DNA of 64,000 bases, from NCBI GenBank assembly GCA_950295325.1, contig OX485809.1, positions 32,364,001 to 32,428,000 of the forward strand, written 5' to 3'. Under the pieces are notes generated by a model. The model searched no databases. It was not told where the DNA came from and was given only the letters and a program-made list of their open reading frames with translations. Origin of the DNA: Polytrichum commune (taxonomy: Eukaryota > Streptophyta > Polytrichopsida > Polytrichales > Polytrichaceae). The position numbers and the translations under genes are program-made. Shown piece by piece: positions 1-12,266 of the stretch (positions within the stretch are counted from its first letter, which is position 1; each line of letters starts with the position of its first letter).

Positions 1-480
1 CAATTACGAGGGGGGTTTAAAATTGTCATGTTTAGTTTGAATAGCTTGGTCACAAATCTATCACATGGGAATGTGAGTTCTATTATGTGGACCACAAGGT
101 TACGGGTTTAATAGAACGGGTTGGTTTGTTCTTATAATGCACCTTCAACATACATTATATTTGGGCGCAATCTTGCGAGGTTGGTGCATCTTGTTGTTTG
201 GAATGTGCATGGTGAGAACCATTGTGAGATGGTGTTATCTTGGGGGTGTCTTCTTTGTTGCCGGCATTTGTAAGTGTATATGTATTGTGTTTGCACATAA
301 TTTGAGTAGGTTGGCGAGTTGTTGGGTGGCAACATTGTGTCTTGCTATTACAAGGCCTTTAAGGAACTTATGGTCACATAGTGGCAATAGGTGTAGTCAT
401 ATGTCTTTGGCATACTGTGCAATTGGGGTTAGGGAATTTTTGGGGCCAAAATAGTTATTTCATGTGGTTTTCCATATATT

Positions 481-890
481 AGAGTTAGTCATAAAGTAAA
501 ATGTTTGAAATCATGGGTTTAGTCCCAAACGTTAAGTTATGAGAGTTAACACAAAGTCACCCAAGTTTTCTTGATGCTTAATTTGTCATCCACAAGGAGT
601 GGTATGAAGGCTATTAAAAACTGGCTTTCTAGCTTGTCCTACCAGGACGGGTGGGCCAAGCTAGCCTTGCATAAGCTGATATGGGATTTAGGACAACGGG
701 CCCCATGTGCATACCCTATTTTATATCTTAAAATTCTCTCAAAGTTTGAGAGGTGGAAAGAGGAGGCTTGAAAATTTGCACCCAACTTTCAAAATGGGCT
801 CCAAAACGCGACGCGACAACTAGCTCTTAATATAAAGTTTTCTCAAAGAAGGATCAAACCCACGATTTGAGGGACTTTACAAATAACTCT
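481..890 (-). mobile_element. Inverted-repeat element, family B (copy 1, reversed)
   Basis: It shares long stretches with copies at 7891-8320 and 27908-28450. In each copy a CTCAAAGAGGGATGAAACC-like left end faces a right end of type GGTTTCATCTCCTTTAC followed by TTTACAAATAACTCT. Here the order is reversed and complemented. It has no coding capacity, so it is probably a non-autonomous DNA transposon; the superfamily is uncertain. Confidence 0.5.
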
Positions 891-2878
891 ATTGAGCTTA
901 TATGAATTTTAGTTTTTGTGTGGTTTGAGCATTGGTGGATTGTTGTGCTTTGTAAAATGATTTGGATAGGTTTTGATTGATTTGGTCATTGGAGATTCAT
1001 TTTTCGGCGTAGTGAAATTGTTTGGCTTTCTTGAATGTTAGGTAATTATGTTTGTTCTTTATGAATATTTTTAGATTATGAACTATCCATGTAAGGTAGG
1101 TTGTTGAGGGTGGTTAGCTAGTCTATATGGTATGGTGTGGGCTATGTGCATATGTGGTATAGGGGATTGCGGCTTTGGTTGTACCTTTGTAAGTTGGTAA
1201 ATATGCTTGGTCATTACCATGTATGTTTGTGTGTGCTCTTAATTTTTGGATCGTGATTTCATGTAGGAGCCAAGTGACAAGGTGGACTAATGAGGCTATG
1301 AGAAGTTTGTATGGGTGAGTATGTTGAGAGGTTGGGTGCCTTATGTGGGTTGTCTATTAGGTAGATAATGTTTAGGCTGTTGGTAAAAATGTGAATATCT
1401 TGGGATGGGTTTTGAGCGTTGGTGAGTTTGTGTGTAGTATGTTTTGGAAGCCTGACAATCTTCATGCTATTTGCATGTTGTTAATTAGGCTATACACTCA
1501 TGAGCATGCTATGCTTGTATGGCCTTTATCATGTGGTGGTATAAAGGAGTTGTATGTGTATATGCTCTTTTGGGGTTGTATTTTGGTGGGTCTAAGGTGT
1601 ATAAATCTAGCGGGATGGCCAATATTGGGATTTGTGTGTGTGTGTGTGGGGGGGAAGGGGGGGGGGATGTGGTGATGACAAGTTTTTCTTTTGGGTACGT
1701 TCGTCCATTCATTTGACGTGTTTACTTTGTAAGGTTTTATGGTGGTTGTAGGGTATGATGTATGATGGTATAAAGATTTTTTTGTAAAGAATAAAAATAA
1801 TCTTGGATGGTTTGTTGTAGTTAGAGGGCAAATGTGTGTGCTACGGGTGGGGTGTCTAGGTTGTGATTGTTGGCTCTGGTTGGCTGTAGTAAGATAGCCA
1901 TCGTGGTTCTAGTGTGTAGTGGAAGGCATTTGATGAGATGGGCAATGATTATGTGAATATCTTGTTTCATTTTTTATAGTTTGTGAGGTGTCCAATTTTT
2001 GTGGTTGAGTACATTGATGGTGATGTTGTTGAGGCTTCCTTTGGTAGCCATTATGGCCCAATGTATTTCTTTTTTGTGGTTTGGTACTCAGTGCACTAAT
2101 CTTGCACTTTGCCAAATATGATGTCTCTCTTGTGAGGAGAGATTGACCACAAGCTCAATGGAGAACCATAAATAGCATGGAAAACCCAAATCCACTTTTC
2201 AAAACATCATCAAGAAGCAAACCTTGCACACTTTCCTAGAAATGTTCTCTTCTGGAAAACGACCTCCAACTGGTGCTAAGGAGGTACTACCTCTAAACCA
2301 AAGACCACATTGTGATCTTGAGGGACATTAGATTGAAATTAATTACTTTAAGTTGCATAAAGTAGCTTCGTGGCAAATGAGTCATGTTGGTTGCTTTCCA
2401 TCACATCATGAAATAGCAACATACCATGATGGTTCATTCGTTTCAATACATCCAACTACACCTTCAGATGAGCAAGACTCTCCTACTTACAACTACATAG
2501 TACACCATCAAGGAAACCATCTATGCGACGCATGAGCAATCGCCGGGGACAAATGGGTTTTTCATTCATGTATATGCCAAGAAACACATGCGCTCTGTTT
2601 CATTGATGATTCCATGATAATGTGATCAATTGAGACCTAGCAACAGAAGGGGACGAAAAAAAAAGACCTCCTCTGAGGTTCATGGTTTAGTGCTTTTTTC
2701 TGTTGGGTCCAATGACACTAAATTGAAGCGTTCACACTTGTTTGGCCCTGAAAACTTTGATTTTCAAGGTCTAGGTGGTTCGCTGCATGTTTTAGTCACT
2801 CCTCTTGGCAGCTATATCAGTACCACAATTCATATCAGTACACTCACCATCTGTTCCGGAGAAGGCAATTAGGGTACA
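891..2878. other. No gene recognised; G/T-skewed plus strand
   Basis: From about 900 to 1760 the plus strand is strongly G- and T-rich, ending in a GT microsatellite plus G runs at 1635-1668. Frames such as 1391-1675 and 2630-2872 have no domain. The first 480 bases of the window are similar in character. Confidence 0.3.
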
Positions 2879-3100
2879 AGCGGGTCTTAAATAGAGACTT
2901 TTAGCTCTGCACCCACTTCTCATAGGATATGAAACACAAAAATCAGTCCAAGATGATTACCAAATCCAAATTGTGCCTATAGCCATTCCCCTCGTACTTT
3001 CAGAGCTCATATGAATATCTATAAAGTGAAGATTCTCTTTCTCATTGAATGATCAAATAAATCCCCACACTTATGTTGACAATTGCCAAGGTTTGAATAA
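2879..3100 (+). repeat. Dispersed repeat family A, partial copy
   Basis: Contains the family phrases CACTTCTCATAGGATAT, GAGCTCATATGAATAT and AAAGTGAAGATTCTC in order. Related copies lie at 4780-5140, 47880-48500 and, reversed, at 61725-62060 and 62185-62305. No coding content or clear ends are visible. Confidence 0.5.
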
Positions 3101-3109
3101 TCAAAAAGT

Positions 3110-4174
3110 TTTAAGCACAAAGTCCAGTTATGGACTGCAAGATTGGACTATGAAAGAAATTAAGAATACAGCTAAAGTGTTATACAAATGCAAGTGAACT
3201 TATGATTTAAAGGCTGCGTGATTTCCAGTGGAGTAATCATATACTGGACAAAGACCCAGCTCGCAGGGATATATTGAGCTAACGTTCTTATTCATAAGCT
3301 ATTGATATGCTAAGTTAATCAATCTGCAAGACCCATGTCAAACACACCTAGTCAAGTGATCATACTCCAGCAATTAAAACTGGTTTGAGAAGAAATAGAG
3401 GAAAATATTATCAAAAAGAATTGTAAGGCTTCAAATCTATTTCAATGATTTTTTATAGTAGTCATTACTTAGGCTTAGGGTGCAGGGCTTTTCTAGTATT
3501 GCTATTTATCACTTCCGCTTAAGCTCCACCTTGTATGAGCAAAAAGAGGATTACTACCCAGACCCATGAGATCAAGTGATTCTCCCATGAGAAAAATTGA
3601 CAGAAAACATGAGTTAACAACATCTGCATAAAATCGGGAAGTCCACAGGAACAGGTGCATCACAGTCCATATTTAGGGACATTAAGGATGTATACAGAAT
3701 ACAGCAATTGGAAGCAAGAAGTATTCACCTGCCAAGTCTCAAGTCCATGGATGTAATGAGTGGTGTAAAATCAAGGGCAGCAAGTTTGCATTCATGTGAA
3801 AAAAATTACCAGTACACATTCAGTGTCTAGCACATGACTTGATCAGAAAACATGGACAAATCCAGACAGCTTGGCATCACAAGCCTGAGAAACAAGAGCA
3901 GGGCCATGAAGCTCACCAACATAAACAAAGATAGAACTACCACAAGCAAGATCCTATAATCAGACCCAGGTCTACCTTCACCAAAGCCTGTTCCTATCAA
4001 AAAAGTAAAATCGGCAGTGGTCTTGGGAATGGCATCTCTCCCATCTCAAGTACCCTATGATTTTTCAGATCATTCACTTACTAATACGGATATTCCTAAT
4101 GTTCACCTGGAGACATTCACCGCTGTGTAGATTCTTTGATATGCTGCTGCACGCAGATAAAACTAATCCCTCAT
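3110..4174 (-). other. 3' flank or 3' UTR region of the gene at 4175
   Basis: This stretch has no convincing open frame and little similarity to the repeats elsewhere in the window. It directly follows the stop codon, so at least the part near 4174 is probably 3' untranslated sequence. I could not place a polyadenylation site. Confidence 0.3.
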
Positions 4175-5559
4175 TCAGGTGGTTCGATTTTGTCGTCTCT
4201 CTATGCTGTTAATAATCCCAGTGAGACCATAAGAAGGACGATCTAGGAAGCCTTCATATGGAGACTCCAACTTCAACAAAGGCTCGAAGTAATTTCCATA
4301 CACATACTCCGGCACATACATTTGCTCTTCGTCATCAAACAGTAGAATGTGACCTTGCCATTCCCAAGTTCTGTATTCCGCATTGGTATCCTCGTCATAG
4401 GTGACACATACCTGATGATGTCCCACCTCAACAGAGTTTCCGGTGTTTGGCAGCAGACTCCCCCAATTTCCGTTGGTGATGATTCTTATGATGTTTTCTG
4501 ACAATGTAGAGGTCTCTCGCTGGAGATTTGAACGAGCAATCGGTTCATTCCTGTCCGCTGCTGCAGTGAGTTCCACAGGTGCAATAGCACTGGTGATGTT
4601 AGTTGCGTCATCTCTGGTTGCCTCTGTTGCAGGCTCCAACTGAATTGCCGTGGGGCGCCCCATTGTGGTTACAGCCGCTGTTTCTTCCTGACTTACTTCT
4701 GAATTAAGGCACAGAAAAACACTTCAATCAAAACCTGTGGACTCATAGTAAACCCTGCCAAAGCTTCCTAAGGTAAGCTGGTCTTAGAAGGACACTTTTA
4801 GCTCTTCACCTACTTCTCGTAGGATATGATATGATACGAAATACGAAATTAGTGCAAGATGATTATCAAATCCAAATAGTGTCCGTAGCCATTTTCCTCA
4901 TAATTTTTGGATTTTGTATCAATATCTTATACATTATCGAAGTGAGGATTCCGCTCTAACTGAATGATCATATAGGTCCTCCCAATTATGATGTTGACTA
5001 TTGAGCATCCTCATATGAATATCTTACACATTATCGAAGTGAGAAGTCCCTTTCTCATCAAAGGTTAACAAATTTTGAGCACGTAACCCGATCTCTGTTA
5101 AACACATGATGCCATTATCGTGTCCGTTCAAGATGAGTAACCGAATTAACCCCGCTTACCTTAGGTAGATGACCAATATCAGACGAGGACCAGGACGAAC
5201 ACCGGAATAAAGATAATTACACAAAGAAAATAAAATTGACAAACAAGAATCACACGTACACCTGATCATCGTTACACCAAGACCAATGTCCAAACCCTAA
5301 GGACCCTAAAGCAATCAAAGCACATGCAGTCCGTCTCAAGAAAACTGCACCGTATCTGGATCCATCATCCACGAAGTTCAATTCGAATCCCGCACATCCA
5401 GAAATGTAATAACACACAACGCATTACCGAAAGGAGCAAAATCAACATATCACCCAAACCCCAAACTAAATCGACCAAATCAAACTCCACATGGAAATGC
5501 GCGGTTGCTACGAAACTTACCAGAATCGAAATATATTCCGAAGCCGCTATCTCAGACAT
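4175..5559 (-). CDS. Conserved hypothetical plant protein, two coding exons
   Basis: I do not recognise a named family. The main exon (4687 down to the stop at 4175) is open from MGRPTAIQ at 4663. The N-terminal part is Ala/Thr/Glu-rich and probably disordered. The second part looks like a conserved globular core, with segments NWGSLLPNTG, EYRTWEWQGHI, LLFDDEEQMYVPEYVYGNYFEPLL and a short basic tail. I assign an upstream exon at 5559-5521: it reads MSEIAASEYISIL and ends at a good GTAAGT donor. Splicing to the AG just before 4687 keeps the frame and adds EETAAVTT, giving about 183 residues. The shorter start at 4663 (162 residues) remains possible. No signal peptide or membrane segment is visible. 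The intron holds a dispersed repeat. That the gene is real is fairly secure; the function is unknown. Confidence 0.62.
4780..5140 (+). repeat. Dispersed repeat family A, copy in the intron of gene 1
   Basis: Shows the ordered family A phrases, and an inner segment (ATCTTA.ACATTATCGAAGTGA) is duplicated at about 4922 and 5020. It lies wholly within the presumed intron of the gene at 4175-5559. Confidence 0.5.
5292..5300 (+). promoter_or_regulatory. Telo-box (AAACCCTAA) in first intron
   Basis: AAACCCTAA lies in the presumed first intron of the gene on the minus strand. In plants such telo-boxes occur in promoters and first introns of housekeeping genes and bind MYB/TRB-type proteins. One nine-base match can arise by chance. 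Confidence 0.3.
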
Positions 5560-5800
5560 GTGGCAGTGATGTGTGTGGCAAGGTTAACAACATCCACAAT
5601 GCCTGTATGGCCGTCATCGGGCAAGCTGCATCGCTTTTGTGTTCTTTCGCGAGGCCAAGAAGGTGAGAAGAGAACTGAAGAAAGGGGGCCCCGAGGCTTC
5701 TACAGACACCGGGTAATACCGGTATGCGGCATGAACAACCTGTATATCCGGTTCCCGATCCATTCTCCAAGTGAGTTAATCTTAGGGGTTTCCTAACTAG
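5560..5800 (-). promoter_or_regulatory. 5' leader and promoter region of the gene at 4175-5559
   Basis: Unique, relatively GC-rich sequence lies directly upstream of the ATG at 5559 and ends where a MITE begins near 5804. I see no convincing TATA box. It is inferred to hold the transcription start because the surrounding DNA is repetitive. Confidence 0.35.
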
Positions 5801-5803
5801 TGT

Positions 5804-6021
5804 ACACTAAATATTGTTTTTAGTGTCACTTACTACTTTCAATTACACTAAGCTATAACTATATACTGTATATCTCATTTTTTTCCAACAAGGTTGATTT
5901 GGTTGTTTAGACATTATAGAACATTAACATCTTTACTTGGTAAAAATTGACATTAATAGTAAAATCATATATAATTGTGCAACTCAAAATAGTAGATGAC
6001 ACTAAATACAATATTTAGTGT
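5804..6021. mobile_element. MITE with CACTA...TAGTG ends, family C (copy 1)
   Basis: Begins CACTAAATATTG and ends CAATATTTAGTG. The inverted repeat continues inward for about 45 bp (AGTGTCACTTACTA against TAGTAGATGACACT). The terminal bases can themselves form a small hairpin. Length is about 216 bp and there is no coding frame. CACTA/TAGTG termini suggest the CACTA (En/Spm) superfamily, but I could not find a clean 3-bp duplication. Confidence 0.6.
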
Positions 6022-6031
6022 AGCTATTATA

Positions 6032-6367
6032 TACAATAAATAATCCTAGTAATGTGGGCCACATTATTTCTCTAGACCCCACATTAAGTTTCAATCCACG
6101 TCACATTTGTAGTTTCAAATTTGTATGGGCCACATTAGATGGTTTTTCATAAAAATTGATGTGGGTTTTTTAATATTGTTCTTAATGTAAGTTGAAAAAG
6201 AAATAAAATTGCACAAGAAATTGTTAAGAAGTTTCAAGAAAGAATGAGGATAAGACCCCAAGATCTTTGACCCATGTTATTTCCACCCTGACCAGACAAT
6301 TAGAGTGGTCCATGTTAAAATTTTCCAACTTGATTTTTCACCCACACTATTAGGATTATTTATTGTA
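6032..6367. mobile_element. Inverted-repeat MITE, family D (copy 1)
   Basis: The left end TACAATAAATAATCCTAGTA pairs with a right end reading TTAGGATTATTTATTGTA, about 27 bp with two mismatches. Interior phrases GTGGGCCACATT recur. Length is 336 bp, non-coding. It sits about 10 bp from the family C element before it. Confidence 0.6.
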
Positions 6368-7890
6368 GTGTAAGTAAGGATCTTCATTCAAAATCAACCC
6401 CACACAAGACAACCCATTTTATTGGGGCCACAACACAAAGGCCTTGGATTTGTGGGAGCCATGTTAAAGGGACATGTAAAACTATCCCCCCCCCCAAGGT
6501 TAATTATGAAATCATCCAACTTACTCTCAATAGATTAAGTTGGGGTGTATGATACCACTTCCAAAGTTCAATGTATCAAAACAAAACTAAACAAAAATAA
6601 TGAGCTATAAGGGTTCGAAATATTTTCATGTTCAGCTTCTATATATGGTTACCACAAATCTTTAGTCAAAGAGTGGACACAATTTATATCTAGGTGAAAG
6701 CACCATGAACCAACTCAAGAGGTCTCAATCATGACGTTGGCTTTTATTTTTCACATATGAAAAGGAAAAAACTCTCATGTTGGTTGTTGGTCTAGTGGGA
6801 ACCTTGTGAGAACTATGTGAACCACGGGGAGGAAACACCACTTGTAGGTGAACTCAAACCAACATATGGATAGTCGTCCGTAGCGAGTACGAAAAATGAC
6901 TCCCAAGTCTATTGTTGTTCGTAACAGTGACATTCTTGAAATTGGAAGGAGTTTGCCAAATAGGTTAGTCACCGCAAACCTTGGACACTTCATAGATGGA
7001 ATACAGTATGGTTGTGTGCACAAGAATACAAGAGCTACATGGCTCAAGAGAACTTCACCTCGACAAGTTCCCAGGACAAAGGAAAACAAGAAGAGTCATG
7101 AAGGAGGACATAAGCCTTCCCCGAACCTTCTAGAGAGGACAATATTATCATTGTTAATTGATAAATGGTATATCCACTTTCCCATCAAGTAGAGAGAAAG
7201 AGAGAGAACAACAACAATGACAACGCCAACCTCTAAAGCTAGTGTGAATGAGGGACACTTCATCCCCATCAAGTACACCATAAGTTGCTTCTCGATACAT
7301 CTTATTTGATGCCATACTATAAATTCCACATGAGTTTTGAGTGGTTGCAAGCAATGTGGGATTACCATGTTGCAAAACATAAAGAATATATATAGAAAGC
7401 CAAAGCATGAAGTACTCTTGATATTCTAGTTTAGTAAATTTGCATATTAGTGTAGGTGAGGTTGCTTACTCATGGTGGGTCGTTCCCAAAACAAGGGCCC
7501 CGTACAAGATGGGAATGGAGTACGGTTCATGCTTTATCGAATAGGCCACACTTGTGACAAGCATTGAATCTCAGTCCATCACTGTTCAATTTGATTTCCC
7601 ATTGGTTTTACACCCTTGTCCCAAAGCTTCAAACCTTTACTAGGAAAACTTTCCCAAGGGTTTCCCAAACCATGGTGTCTGAAGTGACGCACCAACCATG
7701 ACAATAAACTAGTTAATTTGCACCTTTGGCAAAAAACTCTTTGTCAACATTCATTTGACAAAAGTGGAATTCAAAACGATGTCCAACAACAAATCTCAAG
7801 GAGACAATGATTCGTGTGACCACATGTAAATTACAATGTGACCACAATGATTATGAGAATGTACGTAGATCAACAAAACATTAGAGCCAT
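6368..7890. other. No gene recognised
   Basis: AT-rich DNA. The longest frame is a 104-codon minus-strand frame at 6775-7089 with no recognisable domain and no exon signals that convince me. Confidence 0.3.
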
Positions 7891-8320
7891 ATGTAAAGTC
7901 ACTCAAAGAGGGATGAAACCATGGGCTGAAACCATGGGTTTGGTCCTTCTTTGAGAAAAGTTTTTTTTTACGAGTTCACTAGCTTGTCATGTATTGGAGC
8001 CTAGTTCGAAAATTGGGCAGATTTTTTGGGATGCTCTCTTCCCATGTCTCAAAACTTGAAAAAAAAAAAGGGGGATCTAAAATAAGTATGTGCATGGGAC
8101 CCACACACCTAAATCCCGGATCATCATATGCAACACTTGCTTGGCCCACCCATCCTAGCAGGAGAAGATAAGAAGTTAATTTTTAACAACCCAACACCAC
8201 ACTTCCTGTATGATGATTTAAGCATTAAAACAACTTGAGTGACTTTATGTTAATTCTCGTATACTCAAGGTTTGGGACTAAACCCATGGTTTCATCTCCT
8301 TTACTTTACAAATAACTCTA
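7891..8320 (+). mobile_element. Inverted-repeat element, family B (copy 2)
   Basis: The left end GTAAAGTCACTCAAAGAGGG and the right end CTCCTTTACTTTAC, followed by AAATAACTC, flank about 400 bp of non-coding DNA. The phrases CATGGGTTTGGTCC and GGGACTAAACCCATGG form the inner part of the inverted ends. It is similar to 27908-28450 along its whole length. Confidence 0.55.
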
Positions 8321-8780
8321 ATATCTATGTATACATGGATTCCTTTCCAACAATGCTATGCTTGAACAATACTCCATTCTCCTTTAATATTCTTAGTAAA
8401 CTATGCTTTTTGAGTATTTAATTTTTGTATCCTTATCCCACCAAAGCCATTTTGTACGGTGCACTCAAATTACATATGTGGACCCCAAATACTTTGACTT
8501 TGTGACCCCAAATCCCTCGAGGAATCCATCTACAGGAGGCTCACGAATTTACCTCTTATTGGACACCTAGATTTTCAAGTATAATGAACACATTAATCAT
8601 GTCTTACATGATTTTTGAAAAGCAAGTGGGGGTAGAGCATGAGGTATGTGCACACACAATAAGTTCACCACAACATAGACCAAGTGGCATTTTGGTTTCA
8701 TAACATCTATAGAGGTGATAGTAAAACATGTCCCTACAAGTTGGTTGTTGATTCATCTCACTTTAAGCTCATTAACACTA

Positions 8781-8979
8781 ATTTATCCCAATCAATGCGT
8801 GTTACTATGCGGAGTTGCATAGTGCTATAACTATTTACTGACAATATCATATTTCACCAAGCAAAACCATATATGTTCTATAATGTCCAAACAAACTATT
8901 GAATTTTTTTAGCAAAAATTAAACTCTCCAACAAGACGCTATTGCACTCTGCATAGTAACATGCACTAATTGGGATAAT
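8781..8979. mobile_element. 199-bp inverted-repeat MITE related to family C
   Basis: The left end ATTTATCCCAATCAATGCGT faces the right end CACTAATTGGGATAAT; the inverted repeat extends through GTTACTATGC...TTGCA for about 40 bp. Interior phrases (ATATCATATTTCACCAA, TAATGTCCAAACAA) match family C copies, so the interior is shared but the termini differ. Confidence 0.55.
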
Positions 8980-9271
8980 CAATGTAGACTAATCGAGGGC
9001 TCTTTCACTCAAATTTAGAGGTTCATAATAATTCCCAAACTCTACGATAATAATATATGTTTTCACCCTCCATGTCATGTGTTATGAACATTGTCCCAAA
9101 CAAGCGAGTGAAGGCTCCAACATAGCTTATAGGGCTGTGGATTTGTCAAATTTTCACTTTAATGATATTTGTGTGATGAGCATCTATGACATATAACTAG
9201 AACATGGAAAGGTGTAGAGTGAAAGCATGAAGTACAAATGAACGTGCTGAGGAGAATTACACCTTTAGGGT

Positions 9272-9660
9272 CTTTAGTGTCACTTACTATTTTGAGTTGT
9301 GCGTTGCTAGAACATTTTCCTGTTAAAGTAAAGTATGACCAAGTAAAGATGTTAATATTCTATAATGCCCAAACAACCAATGAAAAAAATTGAGGTCTAT
9401 AGAAAATGTCATAGCACAACAAAACATCCTATAGTAAGTGACACTAGATATTGTAATTAGCATCACGTATTATTTGGAATTACACAATGCTATATTGTTT
9501 TATTGTATATATCATATTTTACCAAGAAATGTCAAATTGGTTGTTTGGACATCATAAAGCATCAACAAATTTACCTAGTAAAAAACTACATCACCAGGAA
9601 AAAATATATAACATTGTGCAACTCCAAAGAGTAAGTGACACTAAATACTGTATTTGGTGT
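9272..9660. mobile_element. Two family C MITEs in tandem sharing a terminus
   Basis: A first copy begins TTTAGTGTCACTTACTA at 9274 and ends near 9450 at GTGACACTAGATATTG. The same bases start a second copy that runs to TAAGTGACACTAAATACTG and TATTTGGTGT at 9660. The second copy keeps a CACAATGCTATA inner end and the phrase TTGGTTGTTTGGACAT seen in the other copies. Confidence 0.5.
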
Positions 9661-11856
9661 GGTTTGCATAACTTGAACCCACAAGACCGTTTTCTAAAGG
9701 CATGTAGATGCATCACCACAAATAACTGCAAGGCCTTTTAACTAAAAACCCCATCCCAACTTTCAATACATATTGAATGGCCAAGTTCTTTGATACTCAT
9801 GACTCATATGACTTAATAGCTTTTGTGTCAAGTAATCCTTCACTTCATCCAGAATTTTGGTGGAGAGTTTGTTGTTTAATATACAACACTTTCCGTGTTC
9901 GGTAACTTTTTGATCTATACTCGGAGATGGTGTGGAGGTTTGAATGAAGAACATTCTATATTGGTTCATTAAGGACCAAGCCCATTTAGCACCTCTCCGC
10001 ATACGAAACGGACCTACCGTCTTCGAATGTCCATTGTTCAAACCTCCACACCAACTCCAAGCATGCACCTGAAAATTCAATAGACATGGAAAGCATTGCA
10101 TGCAAAGCAATGAACTTCCCTTAATTAGAGTTAAAGGATATCTGTATTGGACCCAACAAAATTCTACCATTTTCCCAGGTTAGATATGGGAGTGTAGTTG
10201 CTCAAAGCGTCCGGCATTTGGTGCTTCTACTTGAGAATGAGGTTGTAGAGCCAGATGTTATAGAAAATACATCAGACTTCTTCCAAGTATACATTGCAAG
10301 GGAACAGTGCCGAAGTATTTGAATCAATGACATAATCAGAAGGATCTCACTATGAGGCGTCGAAACCTAGCAGCACATTGGAAGTTATTTAGTGTTGAGA
10401 TTTACGAAGCAAATCCAAGACACCGTAGAGGCAAATCAATTGCTATTGATTCAATATAGAGCAACCAGCTTTCGTACATTTTAACGCTAGGTGCTCGACT
10501 CTTGTGCACACACATGGTGTATGATTCCACATGGATTCATTTGGGATGGCTTCATTGACAGGAGTCACACCCATGTCATCCGAGAACCCAGAGCATTCAG
10601 CATTTGGAAACTGTTGCACGAGTTTGAGAAGAAAGTGCGAGAAAGAGTTAAGATTGGTGATGACGTTTGGACATGCTTTTAAGGGAAGCAATCACTGGGA
10701 AACTGTTGAAATGGTGTGCATTGACACATGATGGTATTAGCGGATGTAATAGAATCACATGAACAGGAATTGAGGGCACGTTCCTGTGTGTGGCCGTCCA
10801 CTTGTGGGCTGCTCTTGCCATTCTGCCTCAGCAATTTGCTTGTTGCACGTCCTACCTCTCTTTCGGCTCCAACCGAGATGCCTCAAACCATTTTCCCAAA
10901 TCCCATTCTGACCCCCAGATCCCACCACCACCCGTCCCTCCCAAGACAGAACTCATCAGTAAGAGAACAACTACGATTCCTAAAGGGGAAGTAGAGAGGG
11001 AGGGTATCGAATTACCCGCAGACAGGGGAGACTAAAAATTCCCCCACCGGAGAACTGATGATGTTGGAGGATCAGCATACACCATGACGCGAGGACCTCT
11101 TACGAGGACCTGCACCAGCATAAGCTGAGATGAGGACACATGAGGACAAATGGTAGGGGAGGAAGGCAGGAGAAATGTATGAACAGGAAATTTGGGGTTT
11201 AAGGTTTGGAGATCCACTGATCCACTTGATCCCTTTTTTTATGTGACTAGTGGCTTGAATCAATTTCTTTGGACCCGACACCAGAAACACACCCCCGAGT
11301 GGCGCACCAGATTCTCAAGACCTTCCCGCCTTCACAGCTGAGAGCAAAATTATGATGATCTTCAAATTTGGGCTTTCACAGGTGTAGGCCTCGACTAGAT
11401 CACTGATCACTAGTCGGGCCGACAGGAAGAGTTTTTTTTTGGATTTTCTTTTCTTTTCTTCTTTCTTTCTTTCTTTCCCCAGCGATTCCTTTCTTTGGCT
11501 TTGCTCTTCCTGTGCGTGCCAACAAGGGCTCTCCTGTTGTAAACTTTTGCTAACCCGTTGATTGTTCTGAGCCTCCCCCACCGGAGTAGGGTTGTTGTGC
11601 AGCCGCTGGCACTGTGTATTGTTGTGTCGAGGCCGACCCAGCTACTGGCCCAGCGGAGAGACTGAGACCTGCCCACAAGAAATTCATTAATTTTTGCAGA
11701 TAAGTGGGCTCGAGAAACAACCGGACAACAAATGAGTGAGATAACATAGAAGTAAGGGGAGAAAATTAGAGTGGACTAGAACTTAGCATGGTCCAGAAAC
11801 CCCGAGCAGTTTAAGACAATAATACAAGTAACAAGTAGAGCAAACAACAAACCGGT

Positions 11857-11903
<47 letters not shown>

Positions 11904-12266
11904 CACAACAACAGCACCGAAGTCTCAGGTACAATCTAGGCGACTGCCATGAAGAAATAAGATTGTCTGGTTGCAACAATTATTTGTTTGAAGTGGAAAT
12001 TAACCACCTTCTCCAACTTTTAACCTGCTCTACGCCTAGGCTGAAGACTACTCCTGTGATATAAGATACAGGTTTTTACAATTCATCACCCGCTTGGTTA
12101 TTGAGGTGAAAAAGGAAAGAGGTAGTAACTTCATATTAAAAGAATGAACAGCTAGCTTTACAAGTGGTTCTTCACCAAGCTACTGTAACCTCCTTCCTAT
12201 TTCATCCAATAGGACTTTTTCACTGTTCAAGCGGGTGACTGAAGAGTGTACATGTCGATTCACCAC
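9661..12266. other. 3' flank of the RRM gene; no further gene recognised
   Basis: The part next to 12266 should be the 3' UTR. Open frames occur, the longest being 135 codons on the minus strand at 9763-10170 and 88 codons on the plus strand at 10728-10994. None shows a domain or exon structure I recognise. The sequence is mostly unique relative to the rest of the window. Confidence 0.3.
11861..11900. repeat. (GA)20 microsatellite
   Basis: Forty bases of perfect GA dinucleotide lie about 370 bp downstream of the RRM stop codon, in its 3' flank. A polypyrimidine stretch of CTTT units lies near 11450-11476. Confidence 0.9.

Noticed and set aside
9763-10170. 135-codon minus-strand frame as an independent gene or extra RRM exon
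   Set aside because: It lies beyond the RRM stop codon, has no recognised domain and contains Trp/Cys/His-rich text typical of chance frames.
11776-12064. Frames with (LS)n or (RE)n repeats
   Set aside because: Produced by the (GA)20 microsatellite.
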